Assembly: GCA_025353765.1 (NCBI GenBank)
Contig: JANXOD010000027.1
Span: forward strand, 1-60,023
Direction of reading: 5' to 3'
DNA from: Sphingobacteriales bacterium
Lineage (GTDB): Bacteria > Bacteroidota > Bacteroidia > Sphingobacteriales > Sphingobacteriaceae
Length of the DNA: 60,023 bases
Below the pieces are notes generated by a model. The model saw only the letters and a program-made list of their open reading frames with translations, made no database searches and was not told the DNA's origin. How positions within the stretch are numbered: the stretch's first letter is position 1; the number at the start of each line of letters is the position of its first letter. Positions 49,487-58,401 of this stretch are shown piece by piece. Made by a program: the position numbers and the translations under genes.

Positions 49487-49960
49487 ATGGCAGAGGTAAC
49501 TTATTATACCAAAGAAGGATTAGAAAAACTTAAAGAGGAATTGCACTTTTTAAAAACAGAGGGCCGTTCGCAAATATCAAAAGCTATTGCAGAGGCACGC
49601 GATAAAGGTGATTTATCAGAAAATGCAGAATATGATGCGGCAAAAGAAGCACAGGGACATCATGAATCTAAAATTTCAAAACTAACGAATGCTTTAGCAA
49701 ATGCACGGTTAATAGATGAGTCTAAATTAGATGCAACTAAGGTTTTGGCTTTATCTATAGTCAAGATCAAAAATATAAATAATGGCTCAGCGATGACTTA
49801 TCAGCTTGTTTCTGAAACAGAAGCAGATTTAAAATCGGGAAGAATATCTGTAAAATCTCCCATTGCCCAGGGATTACTGGGTAAATCTGTAGGAGACACG
49901 GTTGAAATAGCAGTTCCGGCAGGCAAAATTGAGTTTGAAATTATGGAGATATCCAGGTAA
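49487..49960 (+). CDS. greA: Transcription elongation factor GreA
   Basis: This 157-residue protein rescues backtracked RNA polymerase by inducing transcript cleavage. It has the N-terminal coiled coil with GDLSENAEYDAAKEAQGHHESK, whose acidic tip is catalytic, and a C-terminal FKBP-like domain with SPIAQGLLGKSVGDTVEI. The 3' neighbour, a HIT protein, starts after 23 bp. Confidence 0.96.
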   Translation: MAEVTYYTKEGLEKLKEELHFLKTEGRSQISKAIAEARDKGDLSENAEYDAAKEAQGHHESKISKLTNALANARLIDESKLDATKVLALSIVKIKNINNGSAMTYQLVSETEADLKSGRISVKSPIAQGLLGKSVGDTVEIAVPAGKIEFEIMEISR

Positions 49961-49983
49961 GTTAAAAGTTACAACTATTAAAT

Positions 49984-50376
49984 ATGGCATCCATTTTTTC
50001 AAAAATCATTTCGGGCGAAATACCTGCACATAAAGTGGCTGAAACAGCAGATTTTTTAGCTTTTCTGGATATTCAGCCCTTAACTATGGGCCATGTTTTG
50101 GTCATTCCTAAAAAGGAAGTGGATTATATTTTTGATCTGGATCATGAAACCTATGCTGGTTTCATGATCTTTGCCAAGATTGTAGCAGAAGGTATGAAGA
50201 AAGCTATTACATGCAAAAAAATTGGAGTGGCTGTAATCGGATTGGAAGTGCCCCATGCACATATCCACCTTATACCAATGAATAATGTAAGCGATATGAA
50301 TTTCAGTAAAGAGAAATTAAAACCATCCCAAGAAGATTTGACAGATATTGCTCAAAAAATTAAAAAATATTTGTAG
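49984..50376 (+). CDS. HIT family protein
   Basis: This 130-residue protein has the HIT signature HAHIHLIP, preceded by FLDIQPLTMGHVLVIPKKE; HIT proteins hydrolyse nucleotide conjugates such as AMP-lysine or dinucleoside polyphosphates. The stop codon is inside a 28-bp palindrome shared with the ruvC stop codon. It is likely co-transcribed with greA. Confidence 0.92.
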   Translation: MASIFSKIISGEIPAHKVAETADFLAFLDIQPLTMGHVLVIPKKEVDYIFDLDHETYAGFMIFAKIVAEGMKKAITCKKIGVAVIGLEVPHAHIHLIPMNNVSDMNFSKEKLKPSQEDLTDIAQKIKKYL

Positions 50377-50400
50377 GGAGAATTCATGAATTCTCCCTAC
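50373..50400. terminator. 28-bp perfect palindrome spanning both stop codons of HIT and ruvC
   Basis: gtagggagaattca is followed directly by its exact reverse complement. The TAG of the HIT gene and the TAG of ruvC lie at mirror positions in the two arms. U-rich sequence follows on both strands, so it is a bidirectional terminator of convergent genes. Confidence 0.85.
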
Positions 50401-50966
50401 TTTATTCTTTTTACATTATCCTTTGCAAACGCATCCCAGCCTGTATAATTTTTTTTATTACCTCCCCCACTCGTCATTTTTTGAAATGAATGGCAAACAG
50501 CAACTGCTAATCCATCAGTAGCATCTAAAAACTCGGGCGATTCTGTAAATTTTAGCAAGGTTTTTAACATCGCAGCTACCTGTTCTTTCCCTGCATTTCC
50601 ATTTCCGGTGATAGATTGCTTTATTTTACGTGGAGAATATTCGAAAATAGGAAGATTGCGTGATAACGCCGCTGCCATGGCAACTCCTTGTGCACGGCCC
50701 AGTTTTAACATTACCTGGATATTTTTTCCATAAAAAGGAGCTTCAATAGCTAAACAATCCGGATGATATTGATCTATAAGTGTGACAGTTTTTTCAAATA
50801 TATGTTTAAGCTTATCCGGATGATCGTCCAAATGATCCAGCTTAACCACACCCATACAAATTAAATCTACCTGCGTTTTCACTTCTTTAACCAGGCCAAA
50901 GCCCATTACACTGGTTCCCGGATCAATACCTAAAATAATTCGCTCGGTTGCTTTTTCTTTTAACAT
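50397..50966 (-). CDS. ruvC: Holliday junction resolvase RuvC
   Basis: The product resolves Holliday junctions with RuvAB. It has the catalytic acids in ILGIDPGTSVMGFG, LAIEAPFYGKN and LDATDGLAVAVCH. The preferred start is the ATG at 50966 (MLKEKATER); an ATG three codons upstream at 50975 is also possible. It is convergent with the HIT gene and divergent from the flippase-like gene. Confidence 0.95.
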   Translation of the reverse strand: MLKEKATERIILGIDPGTSVMGFGLVKEVKTQVDLICMGVVKLDHLDDHPDKLKHIFEKTVTLIDQYHPDCLAIEAPFYGKNIQVMLKLGRAQGVAMAAALSRNLPIFEYSPRKIKQSITGNGNAGKEQVAAMLKTLLKFTESPEFLDATDGLAVAVCHSFQKMTSGGGNKKNYTGWDAFAKDNVKRIK

Positions 50967-51078
50967 GCAGAGCAATATTACAGATTTATAAAGTTTTAAC
51001 TGCTTTGCAAAGTAAAGCTTTTTAAAAATTTAAAATCCATGTAGCTTTTCTTAATATTGTAAAGCAAACACAGCTACT

Positions 51079-52053
51079 TTGAGTCCCAGAACAAAAAAAA
51101 CCTTCAGTATAATTTTTAAGATCGCTATTCTGGCTTTGGCTTTTGGTTTTATTTTTCAGAAGCTAAGTCATAATCAAAATATTGCAAACTTTCAATCCCT
51201 GACTAAATCTTTATCTACAGCAAATGTGTGGATTGTACTTATAACTCTATTTCTCCTCATGTTTTTAAACTGGTTTTTAGAGGCGTTAAAGTGGAGATTT
51301 CTGGTTAAGCCAATAGAAAAAATTAGTACATGGAAAGCAATTGAATCTGTTTTTTGCGGTTTAACCTGGGCTGTATTTACTCCTAATAGAATTGGCGAAT
51401 ACGGTGGCAGAATATTTTTTCTATCTCCCCGAAAACGCATTATAGGAGCCATTTCGATGGGAGTTGGCGCAATAGGGCAAATGGTGGTAACCAATGTTCT
51501 TGGAGCTTTAGCCATATTATGGTTTGTAGATCGCTTTATGCATTTCAACGACATGCTTTATTATGCTTTGAGCTTTCTGGTATTGGCTTTTTCTGGGTTT
51601 TTCCTGCTGTTTTATTTCAACATTCGTTGGATAGATGGTTTATTATCAAAAATAAAATTCTTAAAGCCATTCAAAAAATTCTTTAGCATACTAGCCCGCT
51701 ATAAAAAGTCTGATTTATTAAAGGTATTTATCTATTGCCTCTCCAGATTTTTTGTTTTTACTACCCAATATTATTTAATCATTCATCTTCTTGTACCTGA
51801 TATAAAAATATTTGAAATGGCTATGATGCTATTTATTTTGTTTTTTATCCAGTCGGCTTTACCATCATTAGATCTTTTAGATATTGGTGTGCGGGTTTCA
51901 ACTGCAACCTATTTCTTTGCATTTATCACTACTCAGGAAGTAGCTATTATGACTGCAACAACTTGTATATGGATAATTAATTTAATAATTCCTGCTATTT
52001 TAGGCTCTGTTTTTGTTTTAAAACTCAATTTTTTTGGTAAATCTCGTAGTTAG
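51079..52053 (+). CDS. Lysylphosphatidylglycerol-synthase-TM/flippase-like membrane protein
   Basis: The 324-residue protein has about seven to eight transmembrane segments and the conserved PNRIGEYGGRIFFL of the UPF0104/LPG-flippase-like family. It may flip a lipid or polyprenyl-linked sugar; this is family inference. The only in-frame start is a TTG at 51079. Its end overlaps the next gene by 20 bp, so the neighbouring glycosyltransferase is probably functionally linked. Confidence 0.82.
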   Translation: MSPRTKKTFSIIFKIAILALAFGFIFQKLSHNQNIANFQSLTKSLSTANVWIVLITLFLLMFLNWFLEALKWRFLVKPIEKISTWKAIESVFCGLTWAVFTPNRIGEYGGRIFFLSPRKRIIGAISMGVGAIGQMVVTNVLGALAILWFVDRFMHFNDMLYYALSFLVLAFSGFFLLFYFNIRWIDGLLSKIKFLKPFKKFFSILARYKKSDLLKVFIYCLSRFFVFTTQYYLIIHLLVPDIKIFEMAMMLFILFFIQSALPSLDLLDIGVRVSTATYFFAFITTQEVAIMTATTCIWIINLIIPAILGSVFVLKLNFFGKSRS

Positions 52054-53167
52054 CATCCTCACCACAATATTAACCTTATGTTATGTAAGCGTTGTCCTTT
52101 TTTTTTGGAGAGGATGGAAAAACATTCCTTTTTTTATTCGAACAAAGGCAGAGCCTAAAATTTTTGTAAGTGTACTGATAGCAGCCCGTAATGAAGAAGA
52201 AAAAATAGGCAAAACTATTAATGATATTTTAGCTCAAAATTATCCCAAGCATTTATTACAGGTGATCGTGGTTGATGATCATTCGGATGACAGAACATCT
52301 GAAATTATTTTATCTTATGCAGATCGTGGAGTTGAATTAATCAAGCTAAATGAAGATCAACCAATTAATTCCTATAAAAAGAAAGCCATAACAGAAGCCA
52401 TAAAAACTTCGAAAGGAGATTTGATAGTCACTACAGACGCTGATTGTAGAATGGCTCCCGATTGGTTGAATACTGTCGTAGCATATTACGAACAGCATGA
52501 TTTTAAATTGATTTCATCACCCGTTGCTTATTTTGAAGAGAAGAATTTTTTTGAGGAAATGCAAACCTTAGAATTTCTATATCTTATTGGTTTGGGAGCA
52601 TCAACAATTGGCAATAAAATGCCCTCAACATGCAATGGCGCTAATCTGGCTTATCGTAAAGATATATTTTTTGAGTTAAATGGCTTCCAGGGCATTGATG
52701 ATTTGGCCTCGGGAGATGATGAGTTATTCCTGCATAAAGTAGCCTCCCGGTATCCGGATGGAATTGGTTTCTGCAAATCTCGCGATGCCATTGTTTACAC
52801 TCATGCCAAACCGACTCTAAGCGAATTTATTCAGCAACGTAAGCGTTGGGCTTCAAAAAGTACACGATACAAAAATAAAAGTGTGGTAGCTTTGGGAGTT
52901 TCTATTTGGTTTTTCAACCTGTTTATACTAGCGACTGCTCTACTCGGGTTCTACAATCCGGCTTATTGGATATTAGCGGGATCTGCATTGCTGTGTAAGT
53001 TTATGGTTGAGCTGCTCTTTCTAATACCCATGTGTAATTTTGTCCAACGACGAAATTTATTATTGTATCAGCCCATTTTAACTATTATTCATATTCTATA
53101 TTTTGTTTATATCGGCATTGCAGGTAATTCTGGGAAATATATTTGGAAAGGCCGCATGGTGCGGTAG
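52034..53167 (+). CDS. Membrane glycosyltransferase family 2
   Basis: The 377-residue protein has an N-terminal transmembrane segment, a GT-A catalytic domain with SVLIAARNEEEKIGKT, VDDHSDDRTSEI, TTDADCRMAPDW, ASGDDELFL and QRKRW, and three C-terminal transmembrane segments. This is the processive/polyprenyl-linked GT2 layout. It starts from a TTG inside the flippase-like gene. A role in glycolipid or surface polysaccharide synthesis fits the pair. Confidence 0.88.
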   Translation: MVNLVVSILTTILTLCYVSVVLFFWRGWKNIPFFIRTKAEPKIFVSVLIAARNEEEKIGKTINDILAQNYPKHLLQVIVVDDHSDDRTSEIILSYADRGVELIKLNEDQPINSYKKKAITEAIKTSKGDLIVTTDADCRMAPDWLNTVVAYYEQHDFKLISSPVAYFEEKNFFEEMQTLEFLYLIGLGASTIGNKMPSTCNGANLAYRKDIFFELNGFQGIDDLASGDDELFLHKVASRYPDGIGFCKSRDAIVYTHAKPTLSEFIQQRKRWASKSTRYKNKSVVALGVSIWFFNLFILATALLGFYNPAYWILAGSALLCKFMVELLFLIPMCNFVQRRNLLLYQPILTIIHILYFVYIGIAGNSGKYIWKGRMVR

Positions 53168-53196
53168 AAATAAGAGATGTTTATTAAATTAGCTTC

Positions 53197-54336
53197 ATGA
53201 ACAATACACCCGGGCAACGTACCTGGCAAAGATTCAAACAAAATAAACTTGCTCTTGCAGGTATTATTATAATTACCATTATAGTTTTAATGGGATTACT
53301 TTCATATCTGATCATGCCAGATAAAACGCCCTGGGCTAATGATATAATGCTTCAGATAAGTATAAAAAAACCAGGATCAACATTTACTATTCTTAAATTA
53401 CAAAAAAAGGAAAAACTAGATACACTCAATGTATTTAAAAAAATGCTATTGGGGCAACCTTCTTTTTATCGCGAAATACCCATCACTTCTTATCGCTTTA
53501 AAAATGATTCTATAATGGTAAGAGAGTATATTGGAGATGAGGAGAAATCAGAAGAAACGAAATACTCATTGAATGATGTTGTTGGGAATACAAATCATCT
53601 CACCTCAACAAACCTGCAAAGTGACATTATCAAAAATCATATTGAACGAAAAACATTTTGGCTTGGCACAGATATTTACGGCCGTGATTTGTTAAGCCGC
53701 TTAATATTGGGTATCCGCATATCCCTTTCTGTAGGACTAATGGCTGTACTAATATCCTTAATAATTGGAGTCTCACTAGGTGCTTTGGCAGGATATTATG
53801 GAGGCAGAATGGATACAGCAATTAGCTGGTTAATGAATGTGGTCTGGTCTCTACCTGCTTTGCTATTGGTTATTGCCATTTCATTTGCTTTAGGAAAAGG
53901 CTTTTGGCAAATATTTATAGCCGTAGGGCTATCTATGTGGGTTGAAGTAGCAAGACTGGTACGTGGACAAATTCTCATATTAAAGCAAGTAGAATTTGTA
54001 GAAGCAGCAAAAGCTCTTGGATTTAGTCACACCCGAATCATTATCCATCATATTTTACCAAATATTGCAGGCCCGATCCTAGTTGTGGCAGCTTCTAATT
54101 TTGCGTCTGCAATTTTGCTTGAAGCCGGATTGAGTTTTTTGGGTTTTGGTGCACAACCACCAATTCCAACCTGGGGCGGAATGATTAAAGAACATTATGG
54201 GTATATTATAATGGATGCAGCCTATCTAGCAATTTTACCCGGTCTGGCTATAATGATGATAGTGTACGCATTTAATTTGGTAACTATAGGTTTACAAGAT
54301 GCATTTAATATAAAATCGCAAAACAATAATGTGTAA
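53197..54336 (+). CDS. OppC/DppC-type ABC transporter permease with large periplasmic insert
   Basis: The 379-residue protein has a first transmembrane segment (LALAGIIIITIIVLMGLLSYLI), then about 100 non-membrane residues, then WLGTDIYGRDLLSRLILGIRISLSVG and four or five further segments with the ATPase-contact loop EAAKALGFSHTRIIIHHILPN. OppC proteins import peptides with OppB, an ATPase and a binding protein, but no such gene lies near. The family in Bacteroidota often has the long first loop. Confidence 0.88.
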   Translation: MNNTPGQRTWQRFKQNKLALAGIIIITIIVLMGLLSYLIMPDKTPWANDIMLQISIKKPGSTFTILKLQKKEKLDTLNVFKKMLLGQPSFYREIPITSYRFKNDSIMVREYIGDEEKSEETKYSLNDVVGNTNHLTSTNLQSDIIKNHIERKTFWLGTDIYGRDLLSRLILGIRISLSVGLMAVLISLIIGVSLGALAGYYGGRMDTAISWLMNVVWSLPALLLVIAISFALGKGFWQIFIAVGLSMWVEVARLVRGQILILKQVEFVEAAKALGFSHTRIIIHHILPNIAGPILVVAASNFASAILLEAGLSFLGFGAQPPIPTWGGMIKEHYGYIIMDAAYLAILPGLAIMMIVYAFNLVTIGLQDAFNIKSQNNNV

Positions 54337-54383
54337 CATTTTCGCTATTATTATTTAAATTAGTAGAAAATACTTATATCCTT

Positions 54384-55628
54384 TTGAAGCACATCACAAC
54401 ACTAGTTAACACAGATGAAAGTGAATTAATTCAACTTTTACTGAAAAGGCAAGCCGAATTAAATTCTTTACTTGAAGTTACACAGGCCATTAACAAAAAT
54501 AGTGCAGCGTCTGTTCTGTGTGAGATGCTGGAAGTAATTTTAAATGTGCATCTTAAAATTGGCAAAATGCGACTGCTGATAAAAGAAGAAGAGCATTTTT
54601 ATTGCGTTACTCGTTTTGGTGGTACTATTGAAAGTTCCAAAATACTGCAACAAACCTGTCTTGCTTTGCAGGATATGAAAAATATTACCTCTCTAAGTTC
54701 TAATGCTAATCCCCTTTTAAATAAATACGCCTACTTCGTCCCGGTTTTTCATAAAAAGGATTCACTTGCCTTTGTATTGATAGGTGATTTTGATACCAAG
54801 CCCGAGTTAATAAACAATGATATCAACTTTATACAAACTTTAATAAATATAATTGTTGTTGCTTTAGAGAATAAAAAACTTTTTAAAGAACGTGTAAACA
54901 GAGAAATTTTACAACGTGATCTGGATTTGGCAACCGAAGTTCAGAATATGCTTGTTCCCCAACAATTGCCTAAAACAGGATCAGTAGAGGTTGGAGCTAT
55001 TTATTTGCCTAATCAAAATATCGGGGGTGATTATTTTGATTTTATCAAACTAAGCTCATATGAGTTTATGTATTGCATTGCAGATGTTTCCGGGAAAGGT
55101 GTATCAGCTGCTTTAATTATGGCCAATTTACAGGCTAGCTTACGGGCATGGGCTTTTGTAGAAGAGGATGTGGGCAAAATTATTGGCAGATTAAATGAAA
55201 TTGTAGTATCAAATACAAATGGAGAACGGTTCATCACTCTTTTTTTGGGAAGATACAATGAAAAAACCCGGGAATTACAATATGTTAATGCTGGTCATAA
55301 TCCTCCCATACTAATAGCGAATAATAAAGTTAAATTTCTTAAGCAAGGAACAACTATTATAGGAGCATTCGATGAATTACCTTTTATCCAAACAGGTAAA
55401 GAGATACTGCCAGCAGGAAGCCTGATTTTTAATTACACTGATGGCTTGGTTGAAAGTGCAGATGAAGATGTTTACATTACCGATGATGAGCTGATTGAAC
55501 ATCTGCAAAAAGTTAAATCATTACCGGTAGATGCTTTAAATAAGAAAATACTTAACAATATTCAAGTAGCCAACAAAGCCAAAATGAATTCTGATGATGT
55601 TACAATATTGTCAATAAGAATTTTGTAA
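54384..55628 (+). CDS. PP2C-type serine phosphatase (SpoIIE domain) with GAF-like sensor part
   Basis: The 414-residue protein has an N-terminal GAF-like part (about 15-165), a linker helix (EILQRDLDLATEVQNMLVPQ) and a SpoIIE phosphatase domain with GGDYFDFI, DVSGKGVSAALIM, NAGHNPP, NYTDGLVES and SDDVTILS. The metal-binding Asp residues are present. Such proteins dephosphorylate anti-sigma antagonists in partner-switching systems; no partner gene is next to it. Translation starts at a TTG. Confidence 0.9.
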   Translation: MKHITTLVNTDESELIQLLLKRQAELNSLLEVTQAINKNSAASVLCEMLEVILNVHLKIGKMRLLIKEEEHFYCVTRFGGTIESSKILQQTCLALQDMKNITSLSSNANPLLNKYAYFVPVFHKKDSLAFVLIGDFDTKPELINNDINFIQTLINIIVVALENKKLFKERVNREILQRDLDLATEVQNMLVPQQLPKTGSVEVGAIYLPNQNIGGDYFDFIKLSSYEFMYCIADVSGKGVSAALIMANLQASLRAWAFVEEDVGKIIGRLNEIVVSNTNGERFITLFLGRYNEKTRELQYVNAGHNPPILIANNKVKFLKQGTTIIGAFDELPFIQTGKEILPAGSLIFNYTDGLVESADEDVYITDDELIEHLQKVKSLPVDALNKKILNNIQVANKAKMNSDDVTILSIRIL

Positions 55629-55680
55629 TGATTAAATTTGAATAAATAGGAAACATAAGAAATTAAAGGATCAATATAAA

Positions 55681-56277
55681 ATGCTTTTACCCTTTTTTCA
55701 GCATGATTTAATGGAGGCTGGCTGTGATGAAGCCGGAAGAGGCTGTCTTGCCGGACCAATATTTGCTGCTGCGGTAATTTTACCTCGTAATTTCTCTCAT
55801 GATGTATTAACAGATTCGAAACAACTTTCTGAAAAAGAACGATACGCACTCCGTGTATATATAGAACGTGAAGCGATAGCTTTTGCAGTCGCCCAGGTAG
55901 ATCATGAGGAGATTGACCGAATTAATATTTTAAACGCATCCTTTTTGGCCATGCATAAAGCACTTAAAATGTTAAATATTAAACCAGAGTTTATCCTGAT
56001 TGACGGAAATCGTTTTAAACCTTACCAAAAAGTACCGCATGAATGTATTATACAGGGCGATGGTAAATATTTTTCTATTGCTGCTGCATCTATTCTTGCA
56101 AAAACCTACAGGGATGATTATATGCGTAAACTATCCGAAAAGCATCCACAATATGAGTGGTCTAGCAATAAAGGATATCCTACAGTAAAACACAGAGAAG
56201 CAGTAATAGCTTATGGAATATCTCCATATCATCGCAAAACGTTCAGGATAACAAATCCGCAACTAGGCTTGTTCTAG
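55681..56277 (+). CDS. rnhB: Ribonuclease HII
   Basis: The 198-residue enzyme removes ribonucleotides and RNA primers from DNA. It has [14 protein letters not shown] with the first DE pair, ILIDGNRF with the next Asp and AKTYRDDYM with the last. The start at 55681 gives a 10-residue lead; the ATG at 55711 (MEAGCDEAG) is an alternative. Confidence 0.95.
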   Translation: MLLPFFQHDLMEAGCDEAGRGCLAGPIFAAAVILPRNFSHDVLTDSKQLSEKERYALRVYIEREAIAFAVAQVDHEEIDRINILNASFLAMHKALKMLNIKPEFILIDGNRFKPYQKVPHECIIQGDGKYFSIAAASILAKTYRDDYMRKLSEKHPQYEWSSNKGYPTVKHREAVIAYGISPYHRKTFRITNPQLGLF

Positions 56278-56326
56278 ATTGAAAAATAGGCGTATTATTT
56301 AAAAAAAAGAGTTATGCTTTTTTATT

Positions 56327-56334
56327 TACTTTTG
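56327..56334 (+). promoter_or_regulatory. -7 element before gcvT
   Basis: TACTTTTG matches TAnnTTTG exactly and lies 26 bp before the gcvT start codon. The -33 part is not clear. Confidence 0.5.
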
Positions 56335-56360
56335 GCACAAAACCACTCCACAGATTAAAC

Positions 56361-57437
56361 ATGAAGAATGTAGCTTTAAATGATATCCATATAGCTTTAG
56401 GTGCTAAAATGGTACCTTTCGCAGGATTCAATATGCCGGTACAATATGCAGGAATTAATGTAGAGCATGAAACAGTTCGTAAGACTGTTGGCGTATTTGA
56501 TGTGAGTCATATGGGTGAATTTATCCTCAAAGGTGATGGTGTTTTAGATCTAATCCAGAAAGTAACTTCTAATGATGCTTCTAAATTATACGATGGCAAA
56601 ATTCAATATTCTTGTTTACCCAACAAAAATGGTGGTATTGTAGATGATTTACTGGTTTATCGCATGGATGATAAAACCTATATGCTGGTTGTAAATGCAT
56701 CTAATATTGATAAAGATTGGGATTGGATTTCAAACTATAATACCTACGGAGTGAATATGAAAAACATTTCAGACCGTACTTCTTTATTAGCAGTTCAGGG
56801 GCCCAAAGCGGCAGAAGCTTTACAGAGTTTAACCGATGTGGATCTGGCCTCCATGGAATATTATACCTTTAAAAAAGGAATTTTTGCAGGTATAGATAAC
56901 GTAGTGATTTCTGCTACCGGATACACAGGCGCAGGCGGTTTTGAACTTTATTTTGATAATCAATATGCTGAACATATCTGGAAGGAAATTTTTAGAGCAG
57001 GAGAACCTTTCGGAATTAAACCCATTGGCTTAGCAGCACGTGATACGTTACGTTTAGAAATGGGTTTTTGTTTATACGGAAATGATATTGACGATACCAC
57101 ATCACCTTTAGAAGCAGGTTTAGGCTGGATCACCAAGTTCACTAAAGACTTTATTAATTCTGAAAATTTAGCTATTCAAAAACAAACCGGAGTTGAGCGC
57201 AAGTTGGTCGGTTTCGAAATGATTGACCGTGGTATTCCACGTCATGATTACGAGATTACAGATGCTGATGGGAATACAATTGGTAAAGTAACTTCAGGAA
57301 CACAATCTCCTTCACTTCAAAAAGCAGTGGGTTTAGGCTATGTTAAAACTAGTTTTTCAAAAGAAGGCGCTGAAATTTATATTAAAATTCGTGATAACAA
57401 AATTAAAGCCCAGATAGTAAAATTTCCGTTTAAATAA
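56361..57437 (+). CDS. gcvT: Glycine cleavage system T protein (aminomethyltransferase)
   Basis: This 358-residue protein moves the methylene group from the H protein to tetrahydrofolate. It has [11 protein letters not shown] near the start, [15 protein letters not shown] and [19 protein letters not shown], followed by the C-terminal [17 protein letters not shown]. gcvH and gcvP are not in the window. It precedes comB by about 50 bp. Confidence 0.95.
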   Translation: MKNVALNDIHIALGAKMVPFAGFNMPVQYAGINVEHETVRKTVGVFDVSHMGEFILKGDGVLDLIQKVTSNDASKLYDGKIQYSCLPNKNGGIVDDLLVYRMDDKTYMLVVNASNIDKDWDWISNYNTYGVNMKNISDRTSLLAVQGPKAAEALQSLTDVDLASMEYYTFKKGIFAGIDNVVISATGYTGAGGFELYFDNQYAEHIWKEIFRAGEPFGIKPIGLAARDTLRLEMGFCLYGNDIDDTTSPLEAGLGWITKFTKDFINSENLAIQKQTGVERKLVGFEMIDRGIPRHDYEITDADGNTIGKVTSGTQSPSLQKAVGLGYVKTSFSKEGAEIYIKIRDNKIKAQIVKFPFK

Positions 57438-57489
57438 TGGCGTTATCCAACCCTCTATTATAATGAGAGGGAATAATCATATTTTAAAT

Positions 57490-58215
57490 ATGTCTCCACG
57501 TAAACTGGAAGTATGCCTTACACCTGCATTACTTCATTTGTATGATATCCGCGAAAGCATTGTAGTTGTGATTGATATTTTCAGGGCTACATCTTCCATT
57601 TGCTATGGAATTGAAAACGGAGCGGAAGCAATTATCCCTGTTGCTACTGTAGAAATTTGTGAATCTCACAGAAATTCCGATTTTCTTCTGGCAGCAGAAC
57701 GCAATGGCGAAGTAGTGGATGGTTTTGATTTCGGTAATTCCCCCTTTGCTTATATCAAAGAAAAAGTGAACGGCAAAACAATTGTACTCACCACAACTAA
57801 CGGCACTCATGCAATTAACCAATCGCGGGAAGCAAGTAAGATTGTTATCGGCTCATTTTTAAATTTAGAAGCTTTATGTAATTGGTTAAAAACACAAGAT
57901 AAAAATGTACTTCTGCTATGCGCCGGATGGAAAGATAAAGTTAATCTAGAAGATACTCTTTTTGCGGGAGCAGTTGTTCACCATCTAACCGAGGATGAAT
58001 ATAGGTTGGATGATTCCGGTATTGCAGCAGCAGATTTGTATGCACTGGCAAAAGATGATCTAAATGCTTACCTCAAAAAAACGTCTCATAGTGAACGTTT
58101 AAAAAAGCTAAATATTGAAAAGGACATTGAATTTTGTCTAAACTTGAATATAACTACTGCTATACCTGTTTTAGAAGATTATAAGTTGGTTCGTATGGTA
58201 TTTAAATTTATCTAA
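57490..58215 (+). CDS. comB: 2-phosphosulfolactate phosphatase
   Basis: The product (about 242 residues from the ATG at 57490; an ATG nine codons upstream is less likely) has VVIDIFRATSSICYGIENGA, LLAAERNGEVVDGFDFGNSPF and VLTTTNGTHAINQS, the hallmarks of ComB, a Mg-dependent phosphatase giving sulfolactate. In methanogens this feeds coenzyme M; bacterial homologues are widespread and their sulfonate product is mostly unknown. comA and comC are not nearby. Confidence 0.9.
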   Translation: MSPRKLEVCLTPALLHLYDIRESIVVVIDIFRATSSICYGIENGAEAIIPVATVEICESHRNSDFLLAAERNGEVVDGFDFGNSPFAYIKEKVNGKTIVLTTTNGTHAINQSREASKIVIGSFLNLEALCNWLKTQDKNVLLLCAGWKDKVNLEDTLFAGAVVHHLTEDEYRLDDSGIAAADLYALAKDDLNAYLKKTSHSERLKKLNIEKDIEFCLNLNITTAIPVLEDYKLVRMVFKFI

Positions 58216-58401
58216 TATTACCTACCAGATAGCCCTAATTGTAAAAATATTGCTACCAAAAGCAAAAATTTATAATTTGTAACAATAAAAATACATTAAT
58301 CTTAAATAAATTAATTTTATATCGATTTTTTTTTCTTTAAAATCCCTATCATTGCGACTTTATTTCGTAACAGATAATATTTTAATAAAATTAAGCAATC
58401 A

